A stretch of DNA of 10,492 nt from the NCBI GenBank assembly GCA_020528935.1, contig JAJDFU010000504.1, positions 1 through 10,492 of the forward strand. Reading direction: 5' to 3'. Positions within the stretch are counted from its first letter, which is position 1; the number at the start of each line of letters is the position of its first letter. The position numbers were made by a program, and so were the translations under genes. Shown in pieces: positions 1-7,573 of this stretch. This DNA is from Saprospiraceae bacterium. GTDB lineage: Bacteria; Bacteroidota; Bacteroidia; Chitinophagales; Saprospiraceae. The notes below the pieces were generated by a model. The model did not search any database. It worked only from the letters and a program-made list of their open reading frames with translations, and had not been told where the DNA came from.

Positions 1-5
1 ATAGG

Positions 6-29
6 AAAAAACGGACAGCAGGAGCCGTT
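6..29 (-). terminator. Possible weak intrinsic terminator after the small AraC-type gene
   Basis: Read on the minus strand, AACGG (29-25) pairs with CCGTT (14-10) around a 10-nt loop. The second arm runs into a stretch of six U residues (11-6). It lies just downstream of the TGA stop (39-37) of the last minus-strand gene, where a terminator is expected. The stem is only 5 bp, so this may be chance. Seen directly: the inverted repeat and the T-run. Inferred: terminator function. Confidence 0.35.
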
Positions 30-36
30 GAGGTAT

Positions 37-525
37 TCACCCGCGGCTTGTCGATCTTTTCCGGAAGCTCGAAGGGGGCTGCCCCCAGGTCTTTCGGACA
101 ATGCGGGAGAAGTAGGCCGGATCGGCAAAACCACAGCTGTAGGCCACATCGGCAATGCGGTACTCCGTACTGGCCAGCAGGCAGCGGGCCCGCTCCAGGC
201 GTATGCTGCGGATGAAGTGGCCGGCCGATCGGCCCGTGGTTTGTATCATCTTCCGGTGCAGCTGCGACCGGCTCATGTACAGGGCATCGGCCAGCTCCTG
301 CACCCCGAAAAGCGGATCGTCCAGGTGCATCTCCACGATCCGGCGAGCCCGGGTGAGGAGTTCGTTTTCCGGGCTGAAAAGCAGGGCCGGCTCGCTGCGG
401 GGCCGGCCAGCCGAAATGTCGCGTTCATGCCGGGTGGATGAACGGATGCATATCGGCGGGGTATCCCTGTGCGAAAGGGGAAAAACATCTCTGCCGGTCG
501 GAAACGGCTGGGTCATTTGGGGCAT
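37..525 (-). CDS. Stand-alone AraC-type HTH DNA-binding protein resembling an HTCS output domain
   Basis: This is a predicted cytoplasmic transcription regulator of 162 residues. Residues about 57-158 form a complete AraC/XylS DNA-binding domain. The first helix-turn-helix is around 75-98 (core MSRSQLHRKM) and the second around 123-148 (core CGFADPAYFSRIVRKTWG), followed by the PPSSFRKR tail typical of the family. The first 56 residues are rich in Arg, Ser and Pro and match no ligand-binding domain I recognise; there is no receiver domain. The domain aligns without gaps to the C-terminal end of the HTCS in this window, with about 48 of 101 residues identical by hand count. The start is the ATG at 525-523; a second ATG at 516-514 is equally possible, and neither has a clear ribosome binding site. 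The gene lies 79 bp downstream of the DUF6597-type regulator on the same strand, so it may be the last gene of that transcript. Family is sure; target and effector are unknown. Confidence 0.86.
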   Translation of the reverse strand: MPQMTQPFPTGRDVFPLSHRDTPPICIRSSTRHERDISAGRPRSEPALLFSPENELLTRARRIVEMHLDDPLFGVQELADALYMSRSQLHRKMIQTTGRSAGHFIRSIRLERARCLLASTEYRIADVAYSCGFADPAYFSRIVRKTWGQPPSSFRKRSTSRG

Positions 526-604
526 GGTTTTTTGAGGTTATACCATAATCAGTGATAAAAATAGGCCGGTCGACAGCCCATGTATTGGATAAATCGGCCA
601 TGGG

Positions 605-1453
605 TCAGGTAAGGATGGACGGCAGCTGAGTACTTTCCTCTTTCCAACTGATCGCTTCGGCCAGTTCTGCCTGTTGCTGCAAATACTCCGTGGGTGTGGC
701 TTGGGTAAATCGCCGGAAGGCAGCGATATACTCGCTTTGGTCGAAGTAGCCGCAGGCATAGGCGATGTCGGTAAATCGATCGTATTGTCCGCTTTGCAGC
801 AGGTGGAAACCCACGGAGAAGCGCAGCAGCATCTGGTATTGCTTGGGGCTGAGTCCTATGTCGCGGCGGAATTTTCGGCGAAAGTGCCGCTCGCTCAGGC
901 CCAGGTCGCTCTGCAGCCGGCTCACCGGCTGGTCCAGCTGGGTAAACAGGCGGTGCACGAAGCGGTCCGTCGGGTCGGAGACGGGTTCCAGGCGACTGAG
1001 GCGAGCCTCCAAGTAGCGGTTGGCCAGGCGGATGCGCTCAGCAAAAGTGGATGCCAGTGCGATTCGCTCGTGCAGCCGGGGAAGACCATAAGCATGCAGC
1101 TCATCAAACCGGATCACCTTATCCTGAAACTCGGCAGTGGGAAAAGGGAAAAACCACCGGAACTGACCGGGCTGGAAGAGTATGGCGAATACGCCGAAGG
1201 GGCCGGATATCGTCCAATTGGTGGGCTTCAGGGCCTGGGTCAGGACGAAGCCCCAGGGCAGGTCGAAATCCACCTTGCCGTTGGCAACCCGTATGGGTTG
1301 GTCCTGGCGATAATAGAACATGAGCCCTTTACACAGGTAGGGAGGCGTGATCTCCCGAAAGGGCTGTGAACCATGGTGGCCGCCTTCCAGGCGGGCATAC
1401 ATTCGAATATACCTTCGCAGGGGCGGCGCGGGCAAAAATTCCTGATAGATCAC
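605..1453 (-). CDS. AraC-family transcriptional regulator with DUF6597-like N-terminal domain
   Basis: This 282-residue cytoplasmic regulator has two parts. Residues about 1-115 resemble the DUF6597 domain found at the N-terminus of many Bacteroidota AraC regulators: the opening YQEFLPAPPLRRYIRMYARL, then a core near 86-118 containing GVFAILFQPGQFRWFFPFP. Residues about 165-258 are the AraC DNA-binding domain, with the first helix-turn-helix near 178-200 (LGLSERHFRRKFRRDIG) and the second near 227-250 (DIAYACGYFDQSEYIAAFRR), ending in TPTEYL. The start is a GTG at 1453-1451. An in-frame TAG lies six codons upstream with no ATG between, and the next ATG (residue 18) would remove the conserved opening of the domain. 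The gene begins 74 bp after the HTCS stop on the same strand, so it may be read through from it. The C-terminal 25 residues are an unremarkable polar tail. The effector is unknown. Confidence 0.93.
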   Translation of the reverse strand: MIYQEFLPAPPLRRYIRMYARLEGGHHGSQPFREITPPYLCKGLMFYYRQDQPIRVANGKVDFDLPWGFVLTQALKPTNWTISGPFGVFAILFQPGQFRWFFPFPTAEFQDKVIRFDELHAYGLPRLHERIALASTFAERIRLANRYLEARLSRLEPVSDPTDRFVHRLFTQLDQPVSRLQSDLGLSERHFRRKFRRDIGLSPKQYQMLLRFSVGFHLLQSGQYDRFTDIAYACGYFDQSEYIAAFRRFTQATPTEYLQQQAELAEAISWKEESTQLPSILT

Positions 1454-1527
1454 AGTGCAATAGCTTTGCTAGTCAATCTGGGGGGGATCGCTATCGCTCG
1501 CCTGGAGCTATGTTGCAAAAGCTTGGA

Positions 1528-4500
1528 TTATTGTTCCAAATCCCTGTTGGTGTGATGCCGGGCCCGGTACTTGGAGGGGGGCAGCCCGAATTCCTCGGTG
1601 AAGACCCGCCCGAAATAGCCCGGATCGGAAAAGCCGCAGTCGAAGGCGATCTCGGTGATATTGGCCCGGCTGGTCAGCAGCTTGTTTCGGGCGTGTTGCA
1701 GGCGGATGTGCCGGATGAAGCGGGAAGCGGAATAGCCGGTCAGGCTCTTGAGCTTGCGGTACAATTGGGTGCGGCTTACGGCCAACGCTTCTTGTAGCTG
1801 CTCGGGGCCGAAGTCGGGCTCATCCAGGTGGGCCTCCACGGTCTGGCGGGCTTGAGAGACGAATGCCGCTTCGGCCGGAGCCTCAAGGGATGATGGGGGC
1901 TCAGCCGATGCCGATCCGCCCAGCAGGCTTCGATAGTAGGCCTGCAGCTTGCGCCGCCCTTCGATCAGCTTGCGCACCCGCAACAGCAGCTCGTCGCGCT
2001 CGAAGGGTTTGGCCAGGTAGGCGTCAGCCCCGCCCTCCAACCCTTGCAGGCGCGATTGGGTATCGGCCCGGGCCGTCAGCAGGATGATGGGGATGTGGCT
2101 GGTGGGCAGGTCCTCCTTGAGCCTTTGGCAGAGGGCATAGCCGTCCATTTCCGGCATCATCACGTCGGAAATGATCAGGTCGGGCACTTCGGCCCGGGCC
2201 TGCTTCAGGCCCGCTTCGCCGTTCTCGGCTTCCAGCAGGCGATAGTCGGCCTCCAGCAGCTTGTGCAGGTAGCTGCGCAGCTCGGGATGATCTTCCACCA
2301 GCAACAGAAGGGGGCGCTCGCCATCGGCCGGTTCTGTGAGCGGTGTCGGCCGTTCGGCCGGTACGGGGCTGGAGGAGCCGCTTTCGGCCATCGGTTTGGG
2401 CGTTGCCGGCGGCGCCTCCTGACGAACGGGCAGATATACCCGGAAGGTGCTACCCTGACCGAGGGTGCTGTCCACTTGCAGTGTTCCGCCCATAAGGTGA
2501 GTCAACTCCCGGGCCAGGGCCAGGCCGATGCCGCTGCCGGCGCCCTGCTGCGTATCCGGGCTCTCCGCCTGGAAAAAGCGGTCGAAGATGCGGTCGAGGT
2601 CCTCGGGCGGAATCCCCGGGCCGGTATCGGCCACCCAGACCTCCAGCCAGTGCGATGCGGGCTGCGCAGGAGCAGCCTCCGGAACCTGCCCGGCACTCAG
2701 GGAGCGGCAACCCAGCACGACCTCACCTTGCCCCGGCGTAAACTTGAGCGCGTTGGAGAGCAAATTGCCGACCACCTGCTGCAGGCGCTCGGGGTCGTAG
2801 TCCAGGATCATTTCCGATTCCCCGGGCTCAAATCGAAGATCGATATCCTTAGCCTCGGCCACGGAATGGAAAGAGTCCGCCAGGTAGGAGAGGAAGGCGA
2901 TGAGGTCGGCTTGCACAGGCTGGAGTTGAAGCCTGCCACCCTCCAGTCGGGCGAGGTCCAGCAGTTGATTGACGAGGCGCAGGAGGTGCCGGCCCTGTCG
3001 CTCGATGCTGTGCAGGCGGGTTCTCAGGTCGCGGTCCACCCGGGCTTTCACCTCTTCGGCCTGCCCCAGGATGAGGGTGAGCGGTGTGCGGAACTCGTGG
3101 GTGATGTTGGTGTAGAAGCGGGATTTGAACCGGTCCATTTCCAGGACCCGTTCTGCTTCGGCCTGGGCCAGCCGCCGCCGCAATTGCAGGCGGTACAGCA
3201 ACAACAGGAAGCCCGCGGCCAGGAGGATGTAGATGCCGTAAGCGACCGGATGCCCGTACCAGGGGTAGGCAATGGTGATGAACAGCTCTTTTTCCGCACC
3301 GACCGGTGTCCAGAAGCCGTCGCAATTGGCGCCCCGCAACCGAAAGCGGTACCGGCCCGGCGGCAGGCTGGTGTAGCGCGCAGTTCGCTCGGCGCCGGCA
3401 TCGCGCCATTGATCCTCGGAGGGCTCCAGCTTGTACTGGAAGCGATTCTCTTCGGGGATCTTGTAGTGCAGCCCGGCAAAGGTGATGGCCAGGTTGTTTT
3501 CGTCATGGGCCAGACGGAGCCGGCTCGTGCGGCTGATGTCGGTCTGGAGGAGACCCTGCCCGGCTTTTTCGCTGCGGTTGTTGACGGTAAGCTGGGTGAA
3601 GGCCAGGGGCGGCGGGGTGCTGTCTTGCCGGATGCGATCCGGATAAAAGTGCAGCCAGCCCGATCCGGTGTTGAAATAAATTTCGCCATCCCGGGTGAGC
3701 AGGTTTGCCACGTTCGGATAGTTCCATTCGCGGGCGTTGATAACCCAGTTGGCGGGGGAGAATACCGCCAACGTCCGCTCCCGGATCGGATCGAACTGGA
3801 TGAGGCTGTTCGGGTTCAGGATCCAGAACAAGCCATCCCGGTCCTGGATCACGCTCTCCGCCAGGCCGATGAGGCGCTCCTGGTCCTCGGGCAGCCCCCT
3901 CAACTCCCCGGTGGCCGGATCAAACCGTTGTAGCCCATTGGAATGCGTGAGGAGCCAGACTTTTCCCGCCCGGTCAAAGGCGATGTCGTGGGCGTTCAGG
4001 TTGCGAAAATGCCGAAAGGTATCAGCCCGGATGTCGTAAATGTGCAGACCGGTAATATTTTCGCCAATCCAGATGTTACCCTCCGGGTCTTCGGCCATAT
4101 TCATGATGAGGTCAAAATGGGCGGCCTCGTCGCCGAAAAACATGGTCGGTTTGTCCGGCCGGTCCGGATCGTAATAACCGATCTGCTCCGGGCCGTTCTG
4201 ATTGAACCAGCTGCGGCCGTCGCTGGCGCACAGCATAGATCCGAAGAAGGGGTCTTCCGTTTTGTCCGCATTCGCATGCAGGGGCGTAAAGGTGCCCGAG
4301 GAGCGATCGAAGCGGAGCAGATCAGGTTTACTCTGAACTAGAATCGAGCCGTCTTTGCCTTCTTTCACGTTATGAATAAAATGGTCGGGCTTTCGGGGGT
4401 CCCAATCGGCCGGGTAGATATACCGGCGGAATGAAGGGCTGCCCTTCGGGCGGTGAAAGAGGCCGTGAGAGGTACTGATCCAAAGCCCGCCCCGGCTGTC

Positions 4501-5688
4501 CTGCTCGAGATTGAACTGGTAGATGTACTCCGGGGTGGCCAGCCCCAGCTCCTGCTGCTGCAACAGCTGAAAGGCTTCCTGTTGGGGCTGGTGCCAAAAG
4601 ATGCCCATCACCCAGGCGCACAGCCAGATATTGCCGTGGCGATCCGTCCTCAATCGAGAGATATTGCCAAAGACAAACAAGGGTTCGGCCGGGTTAGCCG
4701 CATTCTGGATCGTGGTGAAGCGCTCGGTTTGAGGGTCGAACTGCAGGAGAGTGGACACGTTGGTGATTTTGGAGTGTACGCTCATCCACATGCGGCCCTG
4801 CCGGTCTGCGGTGATGCTGCCCACGGTATGCCCGGGTATGCCGTCGGGCCGGGCCGGATCGTAGGTGTATTGCCGGATGAAGGCTCTTTCCCGCAGGTCA
4901 AACCCCAGCAGGCCATTGCGATGCGTGGCAACCCATAGGGTGTGAGGTGCCTGCAAGTACAGCGATCTGTAAAAGTTGTCCCAAAAGCCGGTGCCCCCGG
5001 AAATGGCGTAGCGCGAAAAGGATCCGGCATCGGGATCGAAAGCATAGAGCCCGGCAGAGGTGGTCATCCAGATGGTCCCCTGTTCGTCCTCAACCATGTC
5101 CATCACATCGCTGCCGGGCGCCGCTTCCGGCCGTTCCTTATCGGGTGGATAGTGGGCGATCAGCCGCCCGCAGTTGGGATCGGATTTGTCGATCACATAC
5201 AGGCCCAAGCCTGCGCTGCCCATGTAGAGCCGGCCCCTGGAGTCCTCAAAGAGGGTCTGTACACCGTCCTTCAGGGGATAACTACCGTCTGTCGGGTCGG
5301 GCTCCATCGCATAGGGCAGAAAAGCGTCGAGTTCCGGCACGTAGCGATGGATCTTTTCCCCCCTGATAGACATAAAACCTACCCAGATATCGCCGGAGCG
5401 ATCCTGGAGGAAGGTGGGGTACCGCAGTGGGCTATGGCCCCGGCTCTGTCCGAGGATGGGGTAGCGGACGAGCTCCCGCCCGTCGAAGCGTACCAGCCCG
5501 GTCTGGCTGCCGATCCAAACGAAACCCTGTTCGTCCTGCATCATGTCCCATACCGATGGGTGGGGAAGGCCGTCCTGGGTGGTCAGCTGCCTGAACAGAA
5601 GTTTTCGGAAGGACTGGCTGTGAGCGAAGGCGGGCAGCAGGGCCAGCAAAGCGCTTATCCACAGCGCAGCCCGGGGCATGCGCTTCAT
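1528..5688 (-). CDS. Hybrid two-component system sensor/regulator (HTCS) with periplasmic reg_prop propellers
   Basis: This one-protein two-component system senses a periplasmic ligand, usually an oligosaccharide in this family, and activates a nearby uptake locus. Its 1386 residues are a normal full length. Domains in order: signal peptide (1 to about 24, ending AFAHSQ); two-component-regulator propeller repeats of the pattern D..G.IW.G...GL..FD (about 35-690); Y_Y_Y domain (about 735-806); transmembrane helix (about 812-832); HisKA with phospho-acceptor His864 in NITHEFRTPL; HATPase with N box Asn975/Asn979, G1 box DTGPGIPP from 1021 and G2 box GSGIGLALA from 1051; a Pro/Ser-rich linker (about 1092-1125); a receiver domain with Glu1132/Asp1133, phospho-acceptor Asp1175 in SDVMMPEMDG, Thr1205 and Lys1227; and an AraC-type HTH (about 1275-1380). 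All catalytic residues seen are intact. The ATG at 5688-5686 is chosen because it gives a good signal peptide; Met4 is an alternative. It is divergent from susC, which it probably controls. The ligand cannot be read from the sequence. Confidence 0.97.
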   Translation of the reverse strand: MKRMPRAALWISALLALLPAFAHSQSFRKLLFRQLTTQDGLPHPSVWDMMQDEQGFVWIGSQTGLVRFDGRELVRYPILGQSRGHSPLRYPTFLQDRSGDIWVGFMSIRGEKIHRYVPELDAFLPYAMEPDPTDGSYPLKDGVQTLFEDSRGRLYMGSAGLGLYVIDKSDPNCGRLIAHYPPDKERPEAAPGSDVMDMVEDEQGTIWMTTSAGLYAFDPDAGSFSRYAISGGTGFWDNFYRSLYLQAPHTLWVATHRNGLLGFDLRERAFIRQYTYDPARPDGIPGHTVGSITADRQGRMWMSVHSKITNVSTLLQFDPQTERFTTIQNAANPAEPLFVFGNISRLRTDRHGNIWLCAWVMGIFWHQPQQEAFQLLQQQELGLATPEYIYQFNLEQDSRGGLWISTSHGLFHRPKGSPSFRRYIYPADWDPRKPDHFIHNVKEGKDGSILVQSKPDLLRFDRSSGTFTPLHANADKTEDPFFGSMLCASDGRSWFNQNGPEQIGYYDPDRPDKPTMFFGDEAAHFDLIMNMAEDPEGNIWIGENITGLHIYDIRADTFRHFRNLNAHDIAFDRAGKVWLLTHSNGLQRFDPATGELRGLPEDQERLIGLAESVIQDRDGLFWILNPNSLIQFDPIRERTLAVFSPANWVINAREWNYPNVANLLTRDGEIYFNTGSGWLHFYPDRIRQDSTPPPLAFTQLTVNNRSEKAGQGLLQTDISRTSRLRLAHDENNLAITFAGLHYKIPEENRFQYKLEPSEDQWRDAGAERTARYTSLPPGRYRFRLRGANCDGFWTPVGAEKELFITIAYPWYGHPVAYGIYILLAAGFLLLLYRLQLRRRLAQAEAERVLEMDRFKSRFYTNITHEFRTPLTLILGQAEEVKARVDRDLRTRLHSIERQGRHLLRLVNQLLDLARLEGGRLQLQPVQADLIAFLSYLADSFHSVAEAKDIDLRFEPGESEMILDYDPERLQQVVGNLLSNALKFTPGQGEVVLGCRSLSAGQVPEAAPAQPASHWLEVWVADTGPGIPPEDLDRIFDRFFQAESPDTQQGAGSGIGLALARELTHLMGGTLQVDSTLGQGSTFRVYLPVRQEAPPATPKPMAESGSSSPVPAERPTPLTEPADGERPLLLLVEDHPELRSYLHKLLEADYRLLEAENGEAGLKQARAEVPDLIISDVMMPEMDGYALCQRLKEDLPTSHIPIILLTARADTQSRLQGLEGGADAYLAKPFERDELLLRVRKLIEGRRKLQAYYRSLLGGSASAEPPSSLEAPAEAAFVSQARQTVEAHLDEPDFGPEQLQEALAVSRTQLYRKLKSLTGYSASRFIRHIRLQHARNKLLTSRANITEIAFDCGFSDPGYFGRVFTEEFGLPPSKYRARHHTNRDLEQ

Positions 5689-5781
5689 AAAACCGGGGAA
5701 TACCTGTCCTGAAGTTCCGAAAATTTGCGGGACCGGCTGCTTGTTTTTGACAGATTATGGACCGAAAGCACCGCATTCGCA

Positions 5782-5789
5782 TGATATCA
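5782..5789. promoter_or_regulatory. 8-bp palindrome TGATATCA near the direct-repeat site
   Basis: A perfect 8-bp palindrome sits 2 bp upstream of the first arm of the 21-bp-spaced direct repeat. An 8-bp palindrome can easily arise by chance in an AT-rich stretch, so a regulatory role is only suggested by its position in the divergent promoter region. Confidence 0.15.
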
Positions 5790-5791
5790 GC

Positions 5792-5824
5792 TACAAATTC
5801 GTAGTTTTACAATGCAAATTATTA
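5792..5824. promoter_or_regulatory. Candidate AraC-type operator: imperfect direct repeat, 21-bp spacing
   Basis: Two copies of TRCAAATTNNTA occur at 5792-5803 and 5813-5824, starting exactly 21 bp apart; 9 of 12 positions are identical, and 7 of 8 in the TRCAAATT core. Two helical turns between direct half-sites is the arrangement known for AraC-family dimers. Three AraC-type regulators are encoded next to it, one being the HTCS that should activate susCD. The first copy also lies in a near-palindrome, CTACAAATTCGTAG (5791-5804, two mismatched positions). Operator function is inference; the repeat itself is seen directly. Confidence 0.35.
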
Positions 5825-5990
5825 TCCTGCCTTCGTTCGGATACATTCCCGAAAACTAATGGTTTAAGCCGGGCCGGCCTGGATCCGAGGCGAAGAGCCT
5901 TTGCCGGTAAGGCGATTAAAATGATCTCTGCCTGAATGCATCAGCCGGCCATTGCATCAGCCGGGAGGGATTGGAATATTGGGCTTTTTA

Positions 5991-6046
5991 AAACCTTTTC
6001 TGCCCACGGCAAAAAAGGGAAGCAAGCCGGAATACATAAACCTTTT
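5991..6046. repeat. Two exact copies of AAACCTTTT in the susC upstream region
   Basis: AAACCTTTT occurs at 5991-5999 and again at 6038-6046, 47 bp apart, both in T/A-rich contexts just upstream of the SusC start at 6068. They could be promoter or leader elements, or simple AT-rich coincidence. No function is claimed. Confidence 0.25.
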
Positions 6047-6067
6047 AAATACAGTTGCCAACGCATT

Positions 6068-7573
6068 ATGAAGGCTACTCCTTTTATCCTGGGGTTCCTC
6101 CTCCTGGGGGAATTTACGAGCTACGCCCAATCCGATCGGGTGCGCGGAACGGTACAAACGCAGGCGGGCGAACCCCTGGTCGGCGTCAATATTTTCGAAC
6201 CCGGCTCGGGCCGGGGCACGGTCACGCAGGCAGACGGCTCCTTTGAGCTGCAAGTGCCCTGGCAGGCGGATACGCTGCGCATCTCCTACACGGGCTACGC
6301 GACCCAGCAGGTGCCCGTGTGGCGAAAGCGAGCCATGCAGATCACTCTTCGGGAAAGCACATACGGCCTGGACGAGGTAGTAGTGGTCGGTTTCGGCCGG
6401 CAGCGGATGCGCGAACTCACGGGTGCTGTAAGTGGAACCGGTCGGGCCTCCTTTGAGCAGGTGTCGGTACCCGGTGTACAGGCGGCCCTGCAGGGGCGCT
6501 TGCCGGGGGTGTCCGTCACCATGGCCTCGGGCGGCCTGGACGCGTCAGCGGCCATCCGGGTGCGGGGTGCGGGCTCGGTCAGCGCCGGCAATCAGCCCCT
6601 ACTCGTAGTGGACGGCGTCATCCTGTCCGGCCAGGCGGGGGTGGAGAGCCTGGGCTACTTCAGCAATCCCTTCATCGCCCTCAATCCCATGGATATCGAA
6701 TCGGTGGAGGTGCTGCGCGATGCGGCCGCCGCGTCGATCTACGGTGCCCGGGCAGCCAACGGTGTTCTGCTCATCACCACCCGGAGCGGCCGTTTCCACA
6801 CCGAGCCGCAAGTGCAGCTGGGCTACTACGCCGGCTTCACCGAGATCAGCAAGCGCTGGGACGTGCTCAGTGGTCCCGAATACGCAGCCCTGTGGAATGA
6901 GGCCAGTCTCAACGTAGGCGAAGCGGACGATCTCTATGATGTGGATGCCCAGCCCGATGCCGACTGGCAGTCGCGGATCCTGCAGCGGGGCTTCGTACAG
7001 GAGGCCTACGCTTCGGTGCAGGGCGGTACCGGAACGACCCGCTACTTCATGAGCGGCACCTTTCGCGATGAGGACGGCTACCTGCGCACTACCGGCTTGC
7101 AGCGCGCTGCCGTGCGGGCCGAGTTCGAGCAAAAGCTCGGCCGTCGCTTCGCCGCCGGCATCTCCCTCAGCCCCAGCCGGGTGGTCAATCAGCGCACAGG
7201 TAGCATGTACGCCGGTTCGCCCTTCGCGGCTTCGGCCTGGTTCATTCCCAATGTAGCCCCTCAGGACGAACAGGGGTTTTTCTTTACGCCCGAGACCCTA
7301 CTGCTCGACCAGGATATCCGGACCGTGACCCAGCAGCTGCTCGGCCGTTTGTTTGTGAGCTACCGGCCGGTGAAGGGACTGGAGCTGCGCAGCGAGCTGG
7401 GCACCGAGCTGCAGAATGTGAGGGAGGAAGGCTGGAACGGTCCGGCTACTTTCTTTCAATCCAACAGCCGCAGGGAAAAGGGCCTGTCCAGCCTGCAATG
7501 GACCACCCAGGCTACCAACCGCTCCGCCTGGAGCAGCCCGCACCAACTGTTGGCTACGGCCGGCCCTCAATAA
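6068..7573 (+). CDS. SusC/RagA-family TonB-dependent outer-membrane receptor, N-terminal part (interrupted by stop)
   Basis: This is the front half of the outer-membrane transporter that, with SusD, imports a bound ligand using TonB-ExbBD energy. The 501 residues hold a signal peptide (1-20, cleavage likely at YA|Q), a carboxypeptidase-D-like regulatory domain (about 25-97, VRGTVQTQAGEPLVGVNIF), a TonB-box-like DEVVVVGFG (102-110), the plug domain (about 112-240) with the SusC-family signature ESVEVLRDAAAASIYGARAA, and the first barrel strands. It ends at TAA 7571-7573, far short of the roughly 1000 residues usual for the family. The remaining barrel follows in the same frame (7598-8995), so the two parts were one gene. 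The start at 6068 is preferred: the frame stays open to an ATG at 5936, but that would bury the signal peptide behind 44 unrelated residues. No Shine-Dalgarno site is visible. As written, this product would be a non-functional, incomplete barrel. Confidence 0.9.
   Translation: MKATPFILGFLLLGEFTSYAQSDRVRGTVQTQAGEPLVGVNIFEPGSGRGTVTQADGSFELQVPWQADTLRISYTGYATQQVPVWRKRAMQITLRESTYGLDEVVVVGFGRQRMRELTGAVSGTGRASFEQVSVPGVQAALQGRLPGVSVTMASGGLDASAAIRVRGAGSVSAGNQPLLVVDGVILSGQAGVESLGYFSNPFIALNPMDIESVEVLRDAAAASIYGARAANGVLLITTRSGRFHTEPQVQLGYYAGFTEISKRWDVLSGPEYAALWNEASLNVGEADDLYDVDAQPDADWQSRILQRGFVQEAYASVQGGTGTTRYFMSGTFRDEDGYLRTTGLQRAAVRAEFEQKLGRRFAAGISLSPSRVVNQRTGSMYAGSPFAASAWFIPNVAPQDEQGFFFTPETLLLDQDIRTVTQQLLGRLFVSYRPVKGLELRSELGTELQNVREEGWNGPATFFQSNSRREKGLSSLQWTTQATNRSAWSSPHQLLATAGPQ

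Larger units (their letters stand above)
5689..6067. promoter_or_regulatory. Divergent intergenic control region between HTCS and susC
   Basis: This 379-bp region lies between the divergent HTCS and SusC starts and is the only long non-coding stretch in the window. It is more AT-rich than the flanking genes, especially 5782-5835 and 5985-6050. It must hold the promoter for susCD and probably one for the HTCS. I looked for the Bacteroidota pair TTTG (-33) and TANNTTTG (-7) on both strands and found no perfect, properly spaced match. The nearest are TAGTTTTA on the plus strand (5802-5809) and TAATTTG on the minus strand near 5815-5821, which is one base short. Short open frames cross the region but look like chance. 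Specific repeats in it are listed separately. Confidence 0.7.

Noticed and set aside
674..1369. 231-codon plus-strand frame opposite the DUF6597-type regulator
   Set aside because: The minus strand encodes a complete two-domain AraC regulator here; the plus-strand product matches nothing I recognise.
1461..1471. Short inverted repeat TAGC-TTT-GCTA upstream of the DUF6597-type regulator
   Set aside because: A 4-bp stem is too short to distinguish from chance, and no T-run follows.
2044..3933. Long open frame (629 codons) antisense to the HTCS
   Set aside because: It lies entirely within the HTCS gene on the opposite strand. The HTCS frame has complete, ordered, motif-bearing domains, whereas the antisense product has no recognisable domain; high GC makes long antisense frames common.
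5747..5769. TTGACA resembling a sigma-70 -35 box
   Set aside because: No TATAAT-like element lies 16-18 bp downstream, the site is over 300 bp from the SusC start, and Bacteroidota use a different consensus.
5678..5935. Small plus-strand frame (85 codons) crossing the HTCS start and the intergenic region
   Set aside because: It overlaps the HTCS start, shows no domain, and runs through the AT-rich control region; most likely chance.
5936..6067. Upstream ATG giving a 44-residue extension to SusC
   Set aside because: The extension would precede a normal signal peptide starting at Met 6068 and would disable export. Its composition is not SusC-like.
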